Assembly: GCF_030252345.1 (NCBI RefSeq)
Contig: NZ_CP126980.1
Location: 767,501-831,500, forward strand
DNA from: Actinoplanes oblitus
GTDB taxonomy: Bacteria; Actinomycetota; Actinomycetes; Mycobacteriales; Micromonosporaceae
Reading direction: 5' to 3'
Length of the DNA stretch: 64,000 nucleotides
This document shows positions 26,049-35,173 of the stretch, piece after piece (the first letter of the stretch is position 1; every line of letters begins with the position of its first letter). The notes under the pieces were generated by a model, which saw only the letters and a program-made list of their open reading frames with translations, was not told the origin of the DNA and searched no databases. A program made the position numbers and the translations under genes.

Positions 26049-26421
26049 GCCGTTGCCGGTGAGCCGCGGAGGTTCGCGTCGACCATCCGGTCGGACATCG
26101 GCGCGGCAGCGGCTGCCATGATTGAGGAGTCCGGTCCTTCAGCCGGTTGGCGCCACCTCTCAGTGACTTGCGAAACCGCCGCTTCTCATGCGTTCCTCCA
26201 CGCCGCGCGGCCCCGGCGGACCACCGGAACGGGTGACACGTAGCCCGGCGGACCTGCCGAGCACCCCACCCTGACGGCATCCAGCGGGTCGGCCGGCTCG
26301 GCGGGATACCCGAGTGATCGGTGCGCCCGAGGCCTATGAGCCCTTCACTATGGGCGTCTTGAGGAGAAGACTGCTGGATGTCAGGCATCATGCGCGATGA
26401 TCTGGATTTGGTGGTCTTGAT
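26049..26421 (+). other. Non-coding interval upstream of the anti-sigma module
   Basis: 373 bp without a supportable gene and with weaker codon bias in every frame. A small dyad atcat-gcgcg-atgat lies near 26389-26403. I could not find a confident promoter or a SigB-type GTTT...GGGTA pair. It may contain the promoter of the STAS/HATPase pair. Confidence 0.4.
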
Positions 26422-27204
26422 ATGGATACCGGCTATCTGGTTCCCGAAGATTCCCATATCAGCTGCGCCAACAACCCTGACACCGGTGTGACGGAGGTGT
26501 CCGTGCACGGGTCCTGGGACCCGCAGGTACGCACGGCGATGGCGCAGACGTTGCGGATGTGTGTGGCCGAGACGCCCCGCTTGCTTCTCATCGACGTAGC
26601 CCGGCTGTCGGATCCCGCTGGCGAGTCCCTGACGACGTGGCAGATCGCGCACCAGTACGCCCGCGAGCGGACCCCGCCGGTCGACGTGGTCATGTGCGCG
26701 CCGACGCCGCGCCTGCGGCACCGCCTGTCCGGCACTGCCGGCGGTGTGACGATCGCCGTATCACTCGACGCCGCTCGCGCGGCCGGCCCACGGCAGCCGA
26801 TATGGCCCCAGCGCCGTACGCGGCCGTTGCCGGCGGACCCGGCCTCCGTCAGGCTGGCCCGCGGCATGGTGAGAGATCTGTGCGACGGGTTGCGACTGCC
26901 GCGGCTCCGCTACCCAGCACAGCTGATCATCAGCGAGCTGGCCACCAACGCTGTCGAACACGTCCGCGCCGCCTTCGGCGTCGCGGTCACGCTGCGCGGT
27001 GACGTACTTCACCTGGCCGTGCAGGACCAGGCGCGGCAACTGCCCCGCCCCGCCGCGAGGCCGTTGCGAGGGCAACGGCCGATGCGACGCGGCGCGGGCC
27101 TGTGGGTCGTTGACGCCGCCGCCACCGCCTGGGGCGCCGTGCATTGCGGGGGCGGCAAGATCGTCTGGGCCACCCTCGCCATCGGCGGGAAGGAGATGTC
27201 GTGA
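26422..27204 (+). CDS. STAS-like plus HATPase (RsbW-type) regulator
   Basis: A 260-residue cytosolic regulator. The N-terminal ~115 residues look like a STAS-type domain (TEVSVHGSWDP, RLLLIDVARLSDPAGESL). The C-terminal domain (about 135-255) is a histidine-kinase-like ATPase of the anti-sigma RsbW/SpoIIAB group, with the N box ELATNAVEH (172-180), a G1-like QDQARQLP (Asp202) and the G2-like GAGLWVVD. The G1 glycine is not obvious, so ATP binding could be altered. The gene overlaps the following STAS gene by 4 bp (GTGA), so the two probably form a partner-switch. A partner sigma factor is not in the window. Confidence 0.82.
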   Translation: MDTGYLVPEDSHISCANNPDTGVTEVSVHGSWDPQVRTAMAQTLRMCVAETPRLLLIDVARLSDPAGESLTTWQIAHQYARERTPPVDVVMCAPTPRLRHRLSGTAGGVTIAVSLDAARAAGPRQPIWPQRRTRPLPADPASVRLARGMVRDLCDGLRLPRLRYPAQLIISELATNAVEHVRAAFGVAVTLRGDVLHLAVQDQARQLPRPAARPLRGQRPMRRGAGLWVVDAAATAWGAVHCGGGKIVWATLAIGGKEMS

Positions 27205-27788
27205 CAGACGATTCCCCCGGCCGGCTTCCACGCGGTGCCCGGATGCATCGCACGGCGTCGACCGTGACCATTATCTTGTCTGGTGAATTCGACCTGATGG
27301 CGAGATACTGGATGCCGGACTTCATCGTCGACACCATCGACGCCACCCTCCGGCACATCGTCCTCGACCTCAGCGAGCTCGCCTTCATCGATGTAGCTGG
27401 CCTGCGCATCCTGCTGGACGTTCACGACATCAGCATCCGCAACGGCATCACCCTGACCCTGCGCCGTCCGCCATCGTGTCTCGTCTGGCTGCTGGACACC
27501 TGCGGCGTCACCGACCTGTTGATTGACGACGACAGCGGCTCCCAGTACCGCGACGACGACCAGCCTCCTGCTCACATCCCTACTGCCGATCCGGCCCGCC
27601 ACTCCACGGCCGACGAACGCGGCCGCGCGGCCGACGAACGCGACCGCGCGGCCGACGAACGCGACCGCGCCGCCGACGAACGCGACCGCCAGATCAACGA
27701 TCACCAACGGTGGGAAGACATCCGCGAGGACAGGGCCAACCAACGCGAGCGTGATCTCGAAGCGCGTGAACGCTCTGACCTGCCGTGA
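27201..27788 (+). CDS. STAS-domain anti-sigma antagonist-like protein with charged repeat tail
   Basis: A 195-residue protein. The STAS domain (about 18-112) has IILSGEFDLMAR and HIVLDLSELAFIDVAGLRILL. At the usual phospho-acceptor position (D-S-S-G in SpoIIAA/RsbV) the sequence is Asp64-Val-Ala-Gly, so there is no serine. The tail (136-195) is a highly charged helix with four AADERDR-like heptads, encoded by a 21-bp DNA repeat, suggesting a coiled coil. GTG 27201 is coupled to the upstream ATPase gene, with gaaggaga ahead. Loss of the serine suggests it is not switched by kinase phosphorylation, or is a decoy. Confidence 0.82.
   Translation: MTDDSPGRLPRGARMHRTASTVTIILSGEFDLMARYWMPDFIVDTIDATLRHIVLDLSELAFIDVAGLRILLDVHDISIRNGITLTLRRPPSCLVWLLDTCGVTDLLIDDDSGSQYRDDDQPPAHIPTADPARHSTADERGRAADERDRAADERDRAADERDRQINDHQRWEDIREDRANQRERDLEARERSDLP
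27609..27692 (+). repeat. 21-bp in-frame tandem repeat (AADERDR heptads)
   Basis: Copies of gccgacgaacgc start at 27609, 27630, 27651 and 27672, exactly 21 bp apart and in frame, each encoding one seven-residue unit. Confidence 0.9.
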
Positions 27789-27945
27789 CATGGACACGAT
27801 GAGCAGGGCATTCCTCTTGACGCCTTGAGCTAGGTGGCGCTGATCTTCGTCGCGAGACCCATGGCGCAGGTCGAGCAGGGGCCCGATCGGACCTGCTGAA
27901 GGCCACCCACGCGAGGCCAGGCATTAGCGGCTCGGCAACCTGCAG

Positions 27946-28731
27946 CTAGCAGCCGGGGATGTCGACACCGTGCTCGCGCATCCACGCGGTCGGCTCGACC
28001 GGGTTCTTGTAGTGCCCCTGGTGCACCTCGAAGTGCAGGTGCGGGCCTGTCGAGTGCCCGGTGGAGCCCTCGTCGCCGATCCGCTGCCCGGCCCGGACGC
28101 TCTCGCCCACGGTCACGGCGATCCGGGACAGGTGGCCGTAATGGGTGAGCCAGCCGTCGCCGTGGTCGATCAGGACGGCGTTGCCGTACCCCTGGGCCAT
28201 CCCGGCGGCCACCACCACGCCGGCGCCGGCCGCGACGATCGGGGTGCCGTCCGCGGCGGCCAGGTCGACACCGGCGTGCAGCCGGCCCCAGCGCTGGCCG
28301 AAGCACGACGTGACCCGGGCGGTCGGGTTCGGGTTCACCCAGGCGGCGCCGCCGGCGACGGCTGTCGTCCGCTCCTCCCGCGGGAGCGGTTTCGCCTTGC
28401 GCTGGACCGTGGCCGGCACGACGGCGGCGCGGTGCGCGGCCGGTTGCCGGAGGTGCGTCTTGGCCGGGGCCTCGTCATCGGCCGGCGGGACGATCGGCAG
28501 CGCGGCCGGGGCGTGCGCGGCGGTGTGCTTCTCGTCCGAGGTGTGGTCGGCCGCCGAGGCGCTGGCGCTGGCCGCGCCGATCCCGGTGGCCAGGGTGGCG
28601 GTCAGCGCGGTGAGCGAGACCGCGGAGCGGCCGCGGCTGGCGAACAGGGCCGGGAAGGCCGGGGCACGGTGCCGGTGGAGACGTTCCTGGCGGTGCCGAC
28701 CGGTGCTGCCCGATGCCGAAGTCTGCCGCAC
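27946..28731 (-). CDS. Secreted M23 peptidase (LytM-like), paralogue 1
   Basis: A 261-residue protein predicted to cut peptidoglycan cross-bridges. A long Arg/His-rich N-terminus leads to a hydrophobic segment (about 38-58, SLTALTATLATGIGAASASA). An Ala/Pro linker follows, then the M23 domain (about 135-261) with zinc ligands in GRLHAGVDLA (His, Asp) and HLHFEVHQ (His). SCFGQRWGRLHAGVD and THYGHLSRI are typical. A lone Cys is the last residue. Neighbour of a second M23 gene on the same strand, 123 bp away. Confidence 0.9.
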   Translation of the reverse strand: MRQTSASGSTGRHRQERLHRHRAPAFPALFASRGRSAVSLTALTATLATGIGAASASASAADHTSDEKHTAAHAPAALPIVPPADDEAPAKTHLRQPAAHRAAVVPATVQRKAKPLPREERTTAVAGGAAWVNPNPTARVTSCFGQRWGRLHAGVDLAAADGTPIVAAGAGVVVAAGMAQGYGNAVLIDHGDGWLTHYGHLSRIAVTVGESVRAGQRIGDEGSTGHSTGPHLHFEVHQGHYKNPVEPTAWMREHGVDIPGC

Positions 28732-28854
28732 GCGCGACTCCCCTCCCGACGTCCGTGATCAGTGCTGACACGGTTCTGTCGGCCCGGGGCGGGATGCGCT
28801 GAGGGGGTGGGCGGCCGGTTCAACCGAGCCGCAACCGGGTGGTACCCGGAGGGG

Positions 28855-29610
28855 TCAGGAAGCGGCCTCGGCGGCGGCCATGCCCGCGTACACCGACTCC
28901 ATCTGGAGCTGGATGTCCACGCCGTGCGGCTTGAGGAAGGTGATCGGGTCGACCGGCTTGCCGCCGACGTGGATCTCGAGGTGCAGGTGGGTCCCGTACG
29001 AATAACCGGTGTTGCCCACCTCGCCGATCACCTGACCGGCCTTGACGGCATCGCCCTTCTTGACCAGCAGCCGCCGGGAGTGGGCGTAGATGACCTCGGT
29101 GCCGTCGTCCTGCTGAACGGTGATCGAGTAGCCGTAACCGCCGTTGTAACCGGCGGCGGTCACCGTGCCGGCGTGGATCGACTTGTACGGGGTCCCGTCC
29201 GGGGCGGCCAGGTCGATGCCGGCGTGCAGCTTGCCGAACCGGACGCCGAACGCCGACGTGAACTGGTAGTCGTCCAGGGGGAGCAGGTAGACCTCGGCGG
29301 CGGCCTGCTCGTCGCTCAGCTTGCTGGCCGCCTTGGCGGCGGTGCCACGGTTTTCCGAGCGGGAGGCGCGGTTCGCGTCGCCGGCGCGGCTCTGCAGCGC
29401 GTCCGTGGCGACCTGGGACTTGTCGAGGCTGGACAGGACGTCCGGGCTGACCGTCTTGGCGTCCGGGAGGTTGGAGGCCGCGCCGAGGGCGACCACACCG
29501 GCGCCGACGAAGGCGGAGGTGACGACTGCGGCGTAGCGGCTGCGCGGCGGGGTCGGAACGCGGCGTCGGCCGCGATAGCGATCCGGCTCAGACGACAAGC
29601 GCTGGCGCAC
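28855..29610 (-). CDS. Secreted M23 peptidase (LytM-like), paralogue 2
   Basis: A 251-residue peptidoglycan hydrolase of the M23 family. N-terminal cytoplasmic Arg-rich part (1-27), a hydrophobic anchor or signal (about 28-46), a spacer rich in Asp/Ala/Ser (about 50-105), then M23 (about 110-235) with GKLHAGIDLA, YAHSRRLLVKKGD and THLHLEIHVGG. Catalytic His and Asp ligands are intact. GTG start 29610, with acggaggg upstream. A -35/-10 pair (29724-29752) gives a leader of about 107 nt. I compared that leader with the c-di-AMP riboswitch often seen before such genes and could not support it. Confidence 0.9.
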   Translation of the reverse strand: MRQRLSSEPDRYRGRRRVPTPPRSRYAAVVTSAFVGAGVVALGAASNLPDAKTVSPDVLSSLDKSQVATDALQSRAGDANRASRSENRGTAAKAASKLSDEQAAAEVYLLPLDDYQFTSAFGVRFGKLHAGIDLAAPDGTPYKSIHAGTVTAAGYNGGYGYSITVQQDDGTEVIYAHSRRLLVKKGDAVKAGQVIGEVGNTGYSYGTHLHLEIHVGGKPVDPITFLKPHGVDIQLQMESVYAGMAAAEAAS

Positions 29611-29723
29611 GAAGGACCCTCCGTCGGTGGCATTGCGGCGGCACGCTCATGGCCCCGCGCAAGCGGTTAACGAGTGTTGGCCGGGCGGTCGCTGGGGGGT
29701 GAACCTGTGCGACAGCCGTGGCC

Positions 29724-29752
29724 ACGGTAACGAAACGACCGCCGGGTCACAA
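29724..29752 (-). promoter_or_regulatory. Putative promoter of M23 peptidase paralogue 2
   Basis: On the minus strand TTGTGA (29747-29752), a 17-nt spacer, then TACCGT (29724-29729). Predicted start near 29717. The rest of the interval to 29993 is AT-rich for this genome and holds no gene I can support. Confidence 0.4.
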
Positions 29753-29993
29753 GTCGCAGCGCCATTTTCGTGACAGTTCCACGCCGGTATTGATCAGCTA
29801 TTGTCCGAATTGGCCACCTTTCCTTAGGGGCAATTTAGCGACGGTGCGTGATCGCTCAGAAAACGGAAAGTAATGTGACCGGGGTAACCATTACTGGGCC
29901 GTGTCGCGGCCGGAGGCGCTACCCGGGGGCCGGTGGCGCGGGTTACCGTTCGTTCAGGTGGGACGTCGAGGTCCCCGGCGTGGAGGGGTCAGC

Positions 29994-30398
29994 ATGCAAG
30001 CACGGATCAGGGTCGTCGTCGCCAAGCCCGGGCTGGACGGGCACGACCGGGGAGCCAAGGTGGTCGCCCGGGCGCTGCGCGACGCCGGCATGGAAGTCGT
30101 CTACACCGGGCTGCATCAGACGCCCGAGCAGATCGTCGAGACCGCGATTCAGGAGGACGCCGACGCCGTTGGCCTGTCCATCCTCTCCGGCGCCCACATG
30201 ACGTTGTTCCGGCGAGTGATGGAACTGTTGGCGGAGCGTGATGCCGCGGACATCGTGGTATTCGGCGGCGGCATCATTCCGGAGGATGACATCACGGAAT
30301 TGGAATCACTCGGGGTAGCCAAGGTATTCACGCCGGGTGCTACCACGGCGTCCATCATCGAATGGGTTCGCGCCAATGTGGGGACCCAGGTCGCGTGA
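29994..30398 (+). CDS. Stand-alone cobalamin-binding protein (methylmalonyl-CoA mutase C-terminal type)
   Basis: A 134-residue B12-binding domain. The base-off/His-on motif DGHDRG (15-20; His17 ligates cobalt) is followed by the SILSGAH loop and the GGGIIPEDD segment that line the nucleotide tail. Sequence is that of the small domain of methylmalonyl-CoA mutase, but no catalytic barrel is encoded nearby. It could assemble with a separate catalytic subunit, as in 2-hydroxyisobutyryl- or ethylmalonyl-type mutases, or act as a carrier. ATG 29994 has ggagggg upstream; the earlier in-frame start at 29901 is rejected. A terminator follows. The next operon makes succinyl-CoA synthetase, metabolically adjacent. 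Confidence 0.9.
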   Translation: MQARIRVVVAKPGLDGHDRGAKVVARALRDAGMEVVYTGLHQTPEQIVETAIQEDADAVGLSILSGAHMTLFRRVMELLAERDAADIVVFGGGIIPEDDITELESLGVAKVFTPGATTASIIEWVRANVGTQVA

Positions 30399-30405
30399 GC
30401 AAAGG

Positions 30406-30444
30406 GGAGAGGCCGGACGCACCCCTCACACGTCCGGCCTCTCC
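30406..30444 (+). terminator. Terminator hairpin after the B12-binding gene
   Basis: A 14-bp perfect stem ggagaggccggacg / cgtccggcctctcc with an 11-nt loop. Confidence 0.85.
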
Positions 30445-30859
30445 ATGCGCGATGCCCCGCCGCCACCCCTCGACCGACAGGGCATCGGCCGTTCTCATCC
30501 GCGGGCCCGTGTAGCACCTCGCTGACATCACACTCAACGACGCCCTTCTCCGCGGGGTTACGCGCGCTCCGGTGACTTTTTCTGACCAGTTCCCGGGAAG
30601 TCACCGCCGTCACTCCTCGCCCAGTCGTCCCGACCGTCCCGGAGCTGCGATTTCGTCCCTCCAGTGTGTGGTCTTGCACACCGTGTACCCGCGAGGGCAC
30701 GGGGGCCGATTCGGTCGCTAGTCTGCGGGTGACGGCCATTTCCGGATGGCCGGACGATCCTCACGCTGGCGGCGCCGCTGCGACGCGCCGCGCACACAAC
30801 AGGTCGGGACGCAATGGTGCGGCTTGCCGGCGCTTGGCGTCGCGAGCGAAAGGAGACAC
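30445..30859 (+). promoter_or_regulatory. Leader and promoter region of sucCD
   Basis: 415 bp without a supportable gene. TAGTCT (30719-30724) is a -10-like hexamer without a clear -35. A small hairpin cggccat/atggccg lies at 30733-30752. The Shine-Dalgarno aaaggag is at 30849-30855. Confidence 0.35.
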
Positions 30860-32038
30860 GTGGACCTGTTCGAGTATCAGGGGCGCGACCTGTTCGAACG
30901 GCACGGGCTGCCCGTGCTGGGCGGCGGCGTCGCCGAGACCCCGCAGGAAGCCCGGGCGATCGCCGAGCGGCTGGGCGGCAAGGTCGTCGTCAAGGCGCAG
31001 GTCAAGGTCGGCGGCCGCGGTAAGGCCGGCGGCGTCAAGCTGGCCGACGGCGCGGACGAGGCCGAGGCCCGCGCGACCGACATCCTGGGCATGGACATCA
31101 AGGGCCACACGGTCCACAAGGTGATGCTGGCCGAGACGGCCGACATCAAGGAGGAGTACTACTTCTCCTACCTGCTGGACCGCGCGAACCGGACGTTCCT
31201 CTGCATCGCCAGCGTCGCCGGCGGTATGGAGATCGAGACGGTCGCCGAGGAGGACCCGGACCGGGTCGCCAAGATCGCGATCGACGCGAGCAAGGGCGTG
31301 GACGAGGCGAAGGCGCGGGAGATCGTCACCGCCGCCAAGTTCCCGGCCGACGTCGCCGACCAGGTCGTCGACATCGCGGTGAAGCTGTGGCAGGCGTTCG
31401 TCGCCGAGGACGCCCTGCTGGTCGAGGTCAACCCGCTGGCCAAGGTCGGCGACGGCCGGGTGCTGGCGCTCGACGCCAAGGTCACCCTGGACGAGAACGC
31501 CGGCTTCCGGCACCCCGACCACGAGGCGCTCGAGGACAAGTCCGCCGTCGACCCGATCGAGCAGGCGGCCAAGGCCAAGAACCTCAACTACGTCAAGCTC
31601 GACGGCGAGGTCGGCATCATCGGCAACGGCGCGGGCCTGGTCATGTCGACCCTGGACGTGGTCGCGTACGCCGGTGAGCGGCACGGCAACGTCAAGCCGG
31701 CCAACTTCCTCGACATCGGTGGTGGCGCGAGCGCCCAGGTGATGGCGAACGGCCTGGAGATCGTCCTCGGCGACCCGTCGGTGAAGTCGGTCTTCGTGAA
31801 CGTCTTCGGCGGCATCACCGCCTGCGACGCGGTGGCCAACGGCATCATCCAGGCCCTGGCCCTGCTCGCCGAGCGCGGCGAGACGGTCACCAAGCCGCTC
31901 GTGGTGCGTCTCGACGGCAACAACGCCGAGGCCGGCCGCGCCATCCTCGACGGTGCCAACAACCCGCTGGTCGAGCGGGTCGACACGATGGACGGAGCGG
32001 CCGAGCGCGCCGCCGAGCTCGCGGCTGCGGGGAAGTGA
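30860..32038 (+). CDS. sucC: Succinyl-CoA synthetase beta subunit
   Basis: ADP- or GDP-forming succinyl-CoA ligase beta chain, 392 residues, a TCA-cycle enzyme that works as a complex with SucD. It opens with [18 protein letters not shown] and has the ATP-grasp domain ([18 protein letters not shown]) and the C-terminal CoA-ligase domain ([22 protein letters not shown]). GTG start, good Shine-Dalgarno; longer upstream frame ignored. Four bp before sucD. Confidence 0.97.
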   Translation: MDLFEYQGRDLFERHGLPVLGGGVAETPQEARAIAERLGGKVVVKAQVKVGGRGKAGGVKLADGADEAEARATDILGMDIKGHTVHKVMLAETADIKEEYYFSYLLDRANRTFLCIASVAGGMEIETVAEEDPDRVAKIAIDASKGVDEAKAREIVTAAKFPADVADQVVDIAVKLWQAFVAEDALLVEVNPLAKVGDGRVLALDAKVTLDENAGFRHPDHEALEDKSAVDPIEQAAKAKNLNYVKLDGEVGIIGNGAGLVMSTLDVVAYAGERHGNVKPANFLDIGGGASAQVMANGLEIVLGDPSVKSVFVNVFGGITACDAVANGIIQALALLAERGETVTKPLVVRLDGNNAEAGRAILDGANNPLVERVDTMDGAAERAAELAAAGK

Positions 32039-32042
32039 ACTA

Positions 32043-32924
32043 ATGGCTATCTGGCTCACCAAGGACTCCAAGGTCATCGTCCAGGGCATCACCGGTGGTG
32101 AGGGCTCGAAGCACACCAAGCGGATGCTCGCCGCGGGCACCCAGGTGGTCGGCGGCGTGAATCCGCGCAAGGCCGGCACCAAGGTGGACTTCGACGGCAC
32201 CGAGCTGCCGGTCTTCGCCACCGTCGCGGAGGCGATCAAGGAGACCGGCGCCGACGTGTCGGTGATCTTCGTGCCGCCGGCGTTCACCAAGGCCGCGGTG
32301 GTCGAGGCGATCGACGCCGAGATCCCGCTCGCCGTGGTGATCACCGAGGGCGTACCGGTGCAGGACTCGGCGTCCTTCTGGGCGTACAACGTCGCCAAGG
32401 GGCAGAAGACCCGGATCATCGGGCCGAACTGCCCGGGCATCGCCTCGCCCGGCGCGTCGAACGCCGGCATCATCCCGGCCGACATCACCCCGCACGGCCG
32501 GATCGGCCTGGTCAGCAAGAGCGGCACGCTGACCTACCAGCTCATGTACGAGCTGCGCGAGTTCGGCTTCTCGACGGCTGTCGGCATCGGTGGTGACCCG
32601 ATCATCGGCACCACGCACATCGACGCGCTGAAGGCGTTCCAGGAGGACCCGGAGACCGACGCGATCGTCATGATCGGTGAGATCGGTGGCGACGCCGAGG
32701 AGCGGGCGGCCGAGTTCATCAAGGCCAACGTGACCAAGCCGGTGGTCGGCTACATCGCCGGCTTCACCGCCCCGCCCGGCAAGACCATGGGGCACGCCGG
32801 CGCGATCATCTCCGGCTCGGCCGGCACCGCCGACGCGAAGAAGGCCGCGTTGGAGGCGGCCGGCGTCAAGGTCGGCAAGACGCCGAGCGAGACCGCGCGG
32901 CTCATGCGCGAGGTCATGAGCTGA
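32043..32924 (+). CDS. sucD: Succinyl-CoA synthetase alpha subunit
   Basis: 293 residues. The CoA-binding Rossmann domain opens with [27 protein letters not shown] and the catalytic phosphohistidine His251 in KTMGHAGAI are present. It forms the active complex with SucC. ATG 32043, with the operon stop-start gap of 4 bp. A hairpin of two GC palindromes follows at 32942. Confidence 0.97.
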   Translation: MAIWLTKDSKVIVQGITGGEGSKHTKRMLAAGTQVVGGVNPRKAGTKVDFDGTELPVFATVAEAIKETGADVSVIFVPPAFTKAAVVEAIDAEIPLAVVITEGVPVQDSASFWAYNVAKGQKTRIIGPNCPGIASPGASNAGIIPADITPHGRIGLVSKSGTLTYQLMYELREFGFSTAVGIGGDPIIGTTHIDALKAFQEDPETDAIVMIGEIGGDAEERAAEFIKANVTKPVVGYIAGFTAPPGKTMGHAGAIISGSAGTADAKKAALEAAGVKVGKTPSETARLMREVMS

Positions 32925-32941
32925 GTACGGCACGGCACGGA

Positions 32942-32988
32942 CGGCGCGCCGTCGATCAGGTCGATGCGACCCGATCGGCGGCGCGCCG
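32942..32988 (+). terminator. Terminator hairpin after sucD
   Basis: Two identical self-complementary decamers cggcgcgccg (32942-32951 and 32979-32988) pair; the stem extends with gatc/gatc. ctgtttct follows. Confidence 0.7.
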
Positions 32989-33035
32989 CTGTTTCTGCAT
33001 CGCCGTGAGCGCCGCGGCGTGACAAGGTAGTCGCG

Positions 33036-34511
33036 ATGTCCAGCACAACCGACCGTCCCGGCGGCTCGGAGGACCCGTTCGCGGTCGCCGAGGCGCTGCA
33101 ATCCGTGGTGCGGGACACCGAGCCGCTGCGGCCCGGGGCCCGGGACACCGAGGCGCTGCGGCCCGGGGTGCGGGACACCGAGGCGCTGGAGGTCCCGCCG
33201 GACCGGGACGAGGAGAACCGGGACACCGTCGTCGTCGACGAGGCGATGCTCGGCCGGCGGGAGACCGTCCGGGTGCCCGGCCCGCGCCGGCCGGAGTCCC
33301 GCCGGGGCGCGCCGCTGCCGGTGGCGGTGCTCTTCGCCACGCTGTGGGCCGCGCTGCTCACCTACCTGCCGGTCGCCGCGGTGCTCGGGCTGGCCCGGAC
33401 TCTCGAGGGGGCCGGCGGGCTGCTCGGCGCGGCCCGGGCCGGGGCTGCCGCCTGGCTGCTCGGGCATGGCGTGCCGATCGGCACCTCGCTCGGCTCGCTC
33501 GGGCTCGCCCCGCTGCTGCTCACCGTGCTGGTGGTGTGGCGGCTCAACCGGGCCGGGCTGCACGTGGTCCGGGCGATCGGGGCGCGGCGTACCGGGTCGA
33601 TCCGGTCGGCGCTGCTGGTGGCCACGGGCGTGGGGGTGGCGTACGCCGGAATCGGTGGCCTGACCGCCCAGCTCACCGATGGCCGCGGCACCCAGGTCTC
33701 CACCGCCGGCGCCGCGTGGCACTTCCTGGTCCTCGGCCTGGCCGGCGCACTGATCGGCGCGGTGCGCGGCAGCGACGCGGTGACCACCCTGGCCCGCCGG
33801 GTGCCGCCGGTGCTGCGGCACGGGGTGCGGACCGGCCTGGTCGCGGTCTTCTTGATGGTCGGCGCGGGCGCGGCGGTCGGCGGCCTGTCGATGGCGCTCG
33901 GCGGTGGCGACGCCGCGAAGGTCCTCTCCGCCTATCACACCGGGGTGGCCGGCCGGGCCGGGATCACCCTGATCAGCGTGGCCTACGCGGCGAACGCCGC
34001 GATCTGGGCCACCGCCTACCTGCTCGGGCCGGGTTTCGCGCTGGGCGTCGGCTCGGTGATCCGGCTCACCGAGTTCACCGTCGGTGACCTGCCCGCCCTG
34101 CCGCTGCTGGCCGGCCTGCCGGACGGGCCGATCGGCGCGGCCGGCACGCTGCTGCTGATGCTCCCGGTGATCGCCGGCGGGGCGGCCGGCTGGGGTCTCA
34201 CCCAGCGGCTGCGCTACGGGCGGGCGCACGCCTGGGGGCCGGGCCGCGGGTCCGGCGCGGACGGGCCGGAGCCGGCCTGGTCGCTGCTGGTCGGCGCGAG
34301 CCTGCTGGCCGGTCCGGTGGCCGGGCTGGCGATGGCGGTCCTCGCCCGGGCGTCCGGTGGACCGGTCGGCGGCGGCCGGCTGGCCGAGATCGGGCCGGTC
34401 GCCGGGCAGGTGGGTCTGGTCGCCGCGATCGTGGCCGCCGTCTCGGTGCTGGCCGGGGCGTCGGCGGCCCGCGCCTTCCACGCCCCGCGTCGCCCCAAAG
34501 GCCGGAAGTAA
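33036..34511 (+). CDS. perM: PerM-like polytopic membrane protein (DUF6350)
   Basis: A 491-residue integral membrane protein. A charged, disordered cytoplasmic N-terminus (about 1-88) contains a 10-residue repeat (RDTEALRPG). About ten transmembrane helices follow. Position between sucD and purN matches mycobacterial PerM (Rv0955), reported to stabilise FtsB in cell division; the family name rests on that synteny plus membrane topology rather than on a motif I can read. No catalytic residues are obvious. Confidence 0.75.
   Translation: MSSTTDRPGGSEDPFAVAEALQSVVRDTEPLRPGARDTEALRPGVRDTEALEVPPDRDEENRDTVVVDEAMLGRRETVRVPGPRRPESRRGAPLPVAVLFATLWAALLTYLPVAAVLGLARTLEGAGGLLGAARAGAAAWLLGHGVPIGTSLGSLGLAPLLLTVLVVWRLNRAGLHVVRAIGARRTGSIRSALLVATGVGVAYAGIGGLTAQLTDGRGTQVSTAGAAWHFLVLGLAGALIGAVRGSDAVTTLARRVPPVLRHGVRTGLVAVFLMVGAGAAVGGLSMALGGGDAAKVLSAYHTGVAGRAGITLISVAYAANAAIWATAYLLGPGFALGVGSVIRLTEFTVGDLPALPLLAGLPDGPIGAAGTLLLMLPVIAGGAAGWGLTQRLRYGRAHAWGPGRGSGADGPEPAWSLLVGASLLAGPVAGLAMAVLARASGGPVGGGRLAEIGPVAGQVGLVAAIVAAVSVLAGASAARAFHAPRRPKGRK
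33111..33190 (+). repeat. 30-bp in-frame repeat in the perM N-terminus
   Basis: cgggacaccgag recurs at 33111, 33141 and 33171, encoding RDTE units ten residues apart in the disordered tail. Confidence 0.85.
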
Positions 34512-34543
34512 GCCCCAGAATCCGGAAGTAGGCGCAGCCCGGA

Positions 34544-34549
34544 TAGGGT
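34544..34549 (+). promoter_or_regulatory. Putative -10 of leaderless purN
   Basis: TAGGGT, six nt before GTG 34556. Confidence 0.5.
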
Positions 34550-34555
34550 GCACAG

Positions 34556-35173
34556 GTGACTGACCCCGCGCCCGCCCGCCTGGTCGTCCTGATCTCCGGA
34601 TCGGGCAGTAACCTGCAAGCCCTTCTCGAAGCGACACGTGATCCGGCCTACGGCGCCGAGGTGGTCGCCGTCGGCGCGGACCGGGACGGCATCGCCGGTC
34701 TCGAGATCGCCGCCGCGGCCGGGATTCCCACTTTCGTCGACGCGGTGAAGGCCTACCCGACCCGGGACGACTGGGACGCCGCCCTCACCGGGCACGTCGC
34801 CGCCCACCGCCCCGACCTGGTGATCTCGGCCGGCTTCCTGAAACTGGTCGGCAAGCAGTTCCTGGACGCGTTCGGCGACCGGTACATCAACACGCACAAC
34901 GCGCTGCTGCCGGCGTTCCCCGGCATCCACGGCCCGCGCGACGCGCTCGCCTACGGCGTGAAGCTGGCCGGCGCGACCCTCTTCTTCGTCGACGCCGGTG
35001 TCGACACCGGACCGATCATCGCCCAGGTCAGTGTCCCCGTGCTCGACGACGACACGGAGGAGACGCTGACCGAGCGGATCAAGGTGGCCGAGCGGGCCCA
35101 GCTGGTCGAGTTCGTCGGCCGGCTGGTCCGGGACGGCTGGACCATCGAGAACAGGAAGGTACGGATTCCGTGA
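34556..35173 (+). CDS. purN: Phosphoribosylglycinamide formyltransferase
   Basis: Adds a formyl group from 10-formyl-THF to GAR, the third step of purine synthesis. 205 residues with the phosphate loop [13 protein letters not shown] (11-23) and the catalytic triad Asn112, His114 ([13 protein letters not shown]) and Asp150 (DAGVDTGPI). The usual HPSLLP is HNALLP here. Leaderless GTG start. Overlaps purH by 4 bp (GTGA). Confidence 0.96.
   Translation: MTDPAPARLVVLISGSGSNLQALLEATRDPAYGAEVVAVGADRDGIAGLEIAAAAGIPTFVDAVKAYPTRDDWDAALTGHVAAHRPDLVISAGFLKLVGKQFLDAFGDRYINTHNALLPAFPGIHGPRDALAYGVKLAGATLFFVDAGVDTGPIIAQVSVPVLDDDTEETLTERIKVAERAQLVEFVGRLVRDGWTIENRKVRIP

Noticed and set aside
29611..29860. Possible c-di-AMP (ydaO) riboswitch before the M23 gene
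   Set aside because: Expected on family grounds. A ggggggtgaacc string exists, but on the opposite strand, and the conserved 5' and 3' blocks were not found.
32040..34637. 865-codon minus-strand frame
   Set aside because: Antisense to sucD and perM; composition is low-complexity Gly/Arg/His, with no domain.
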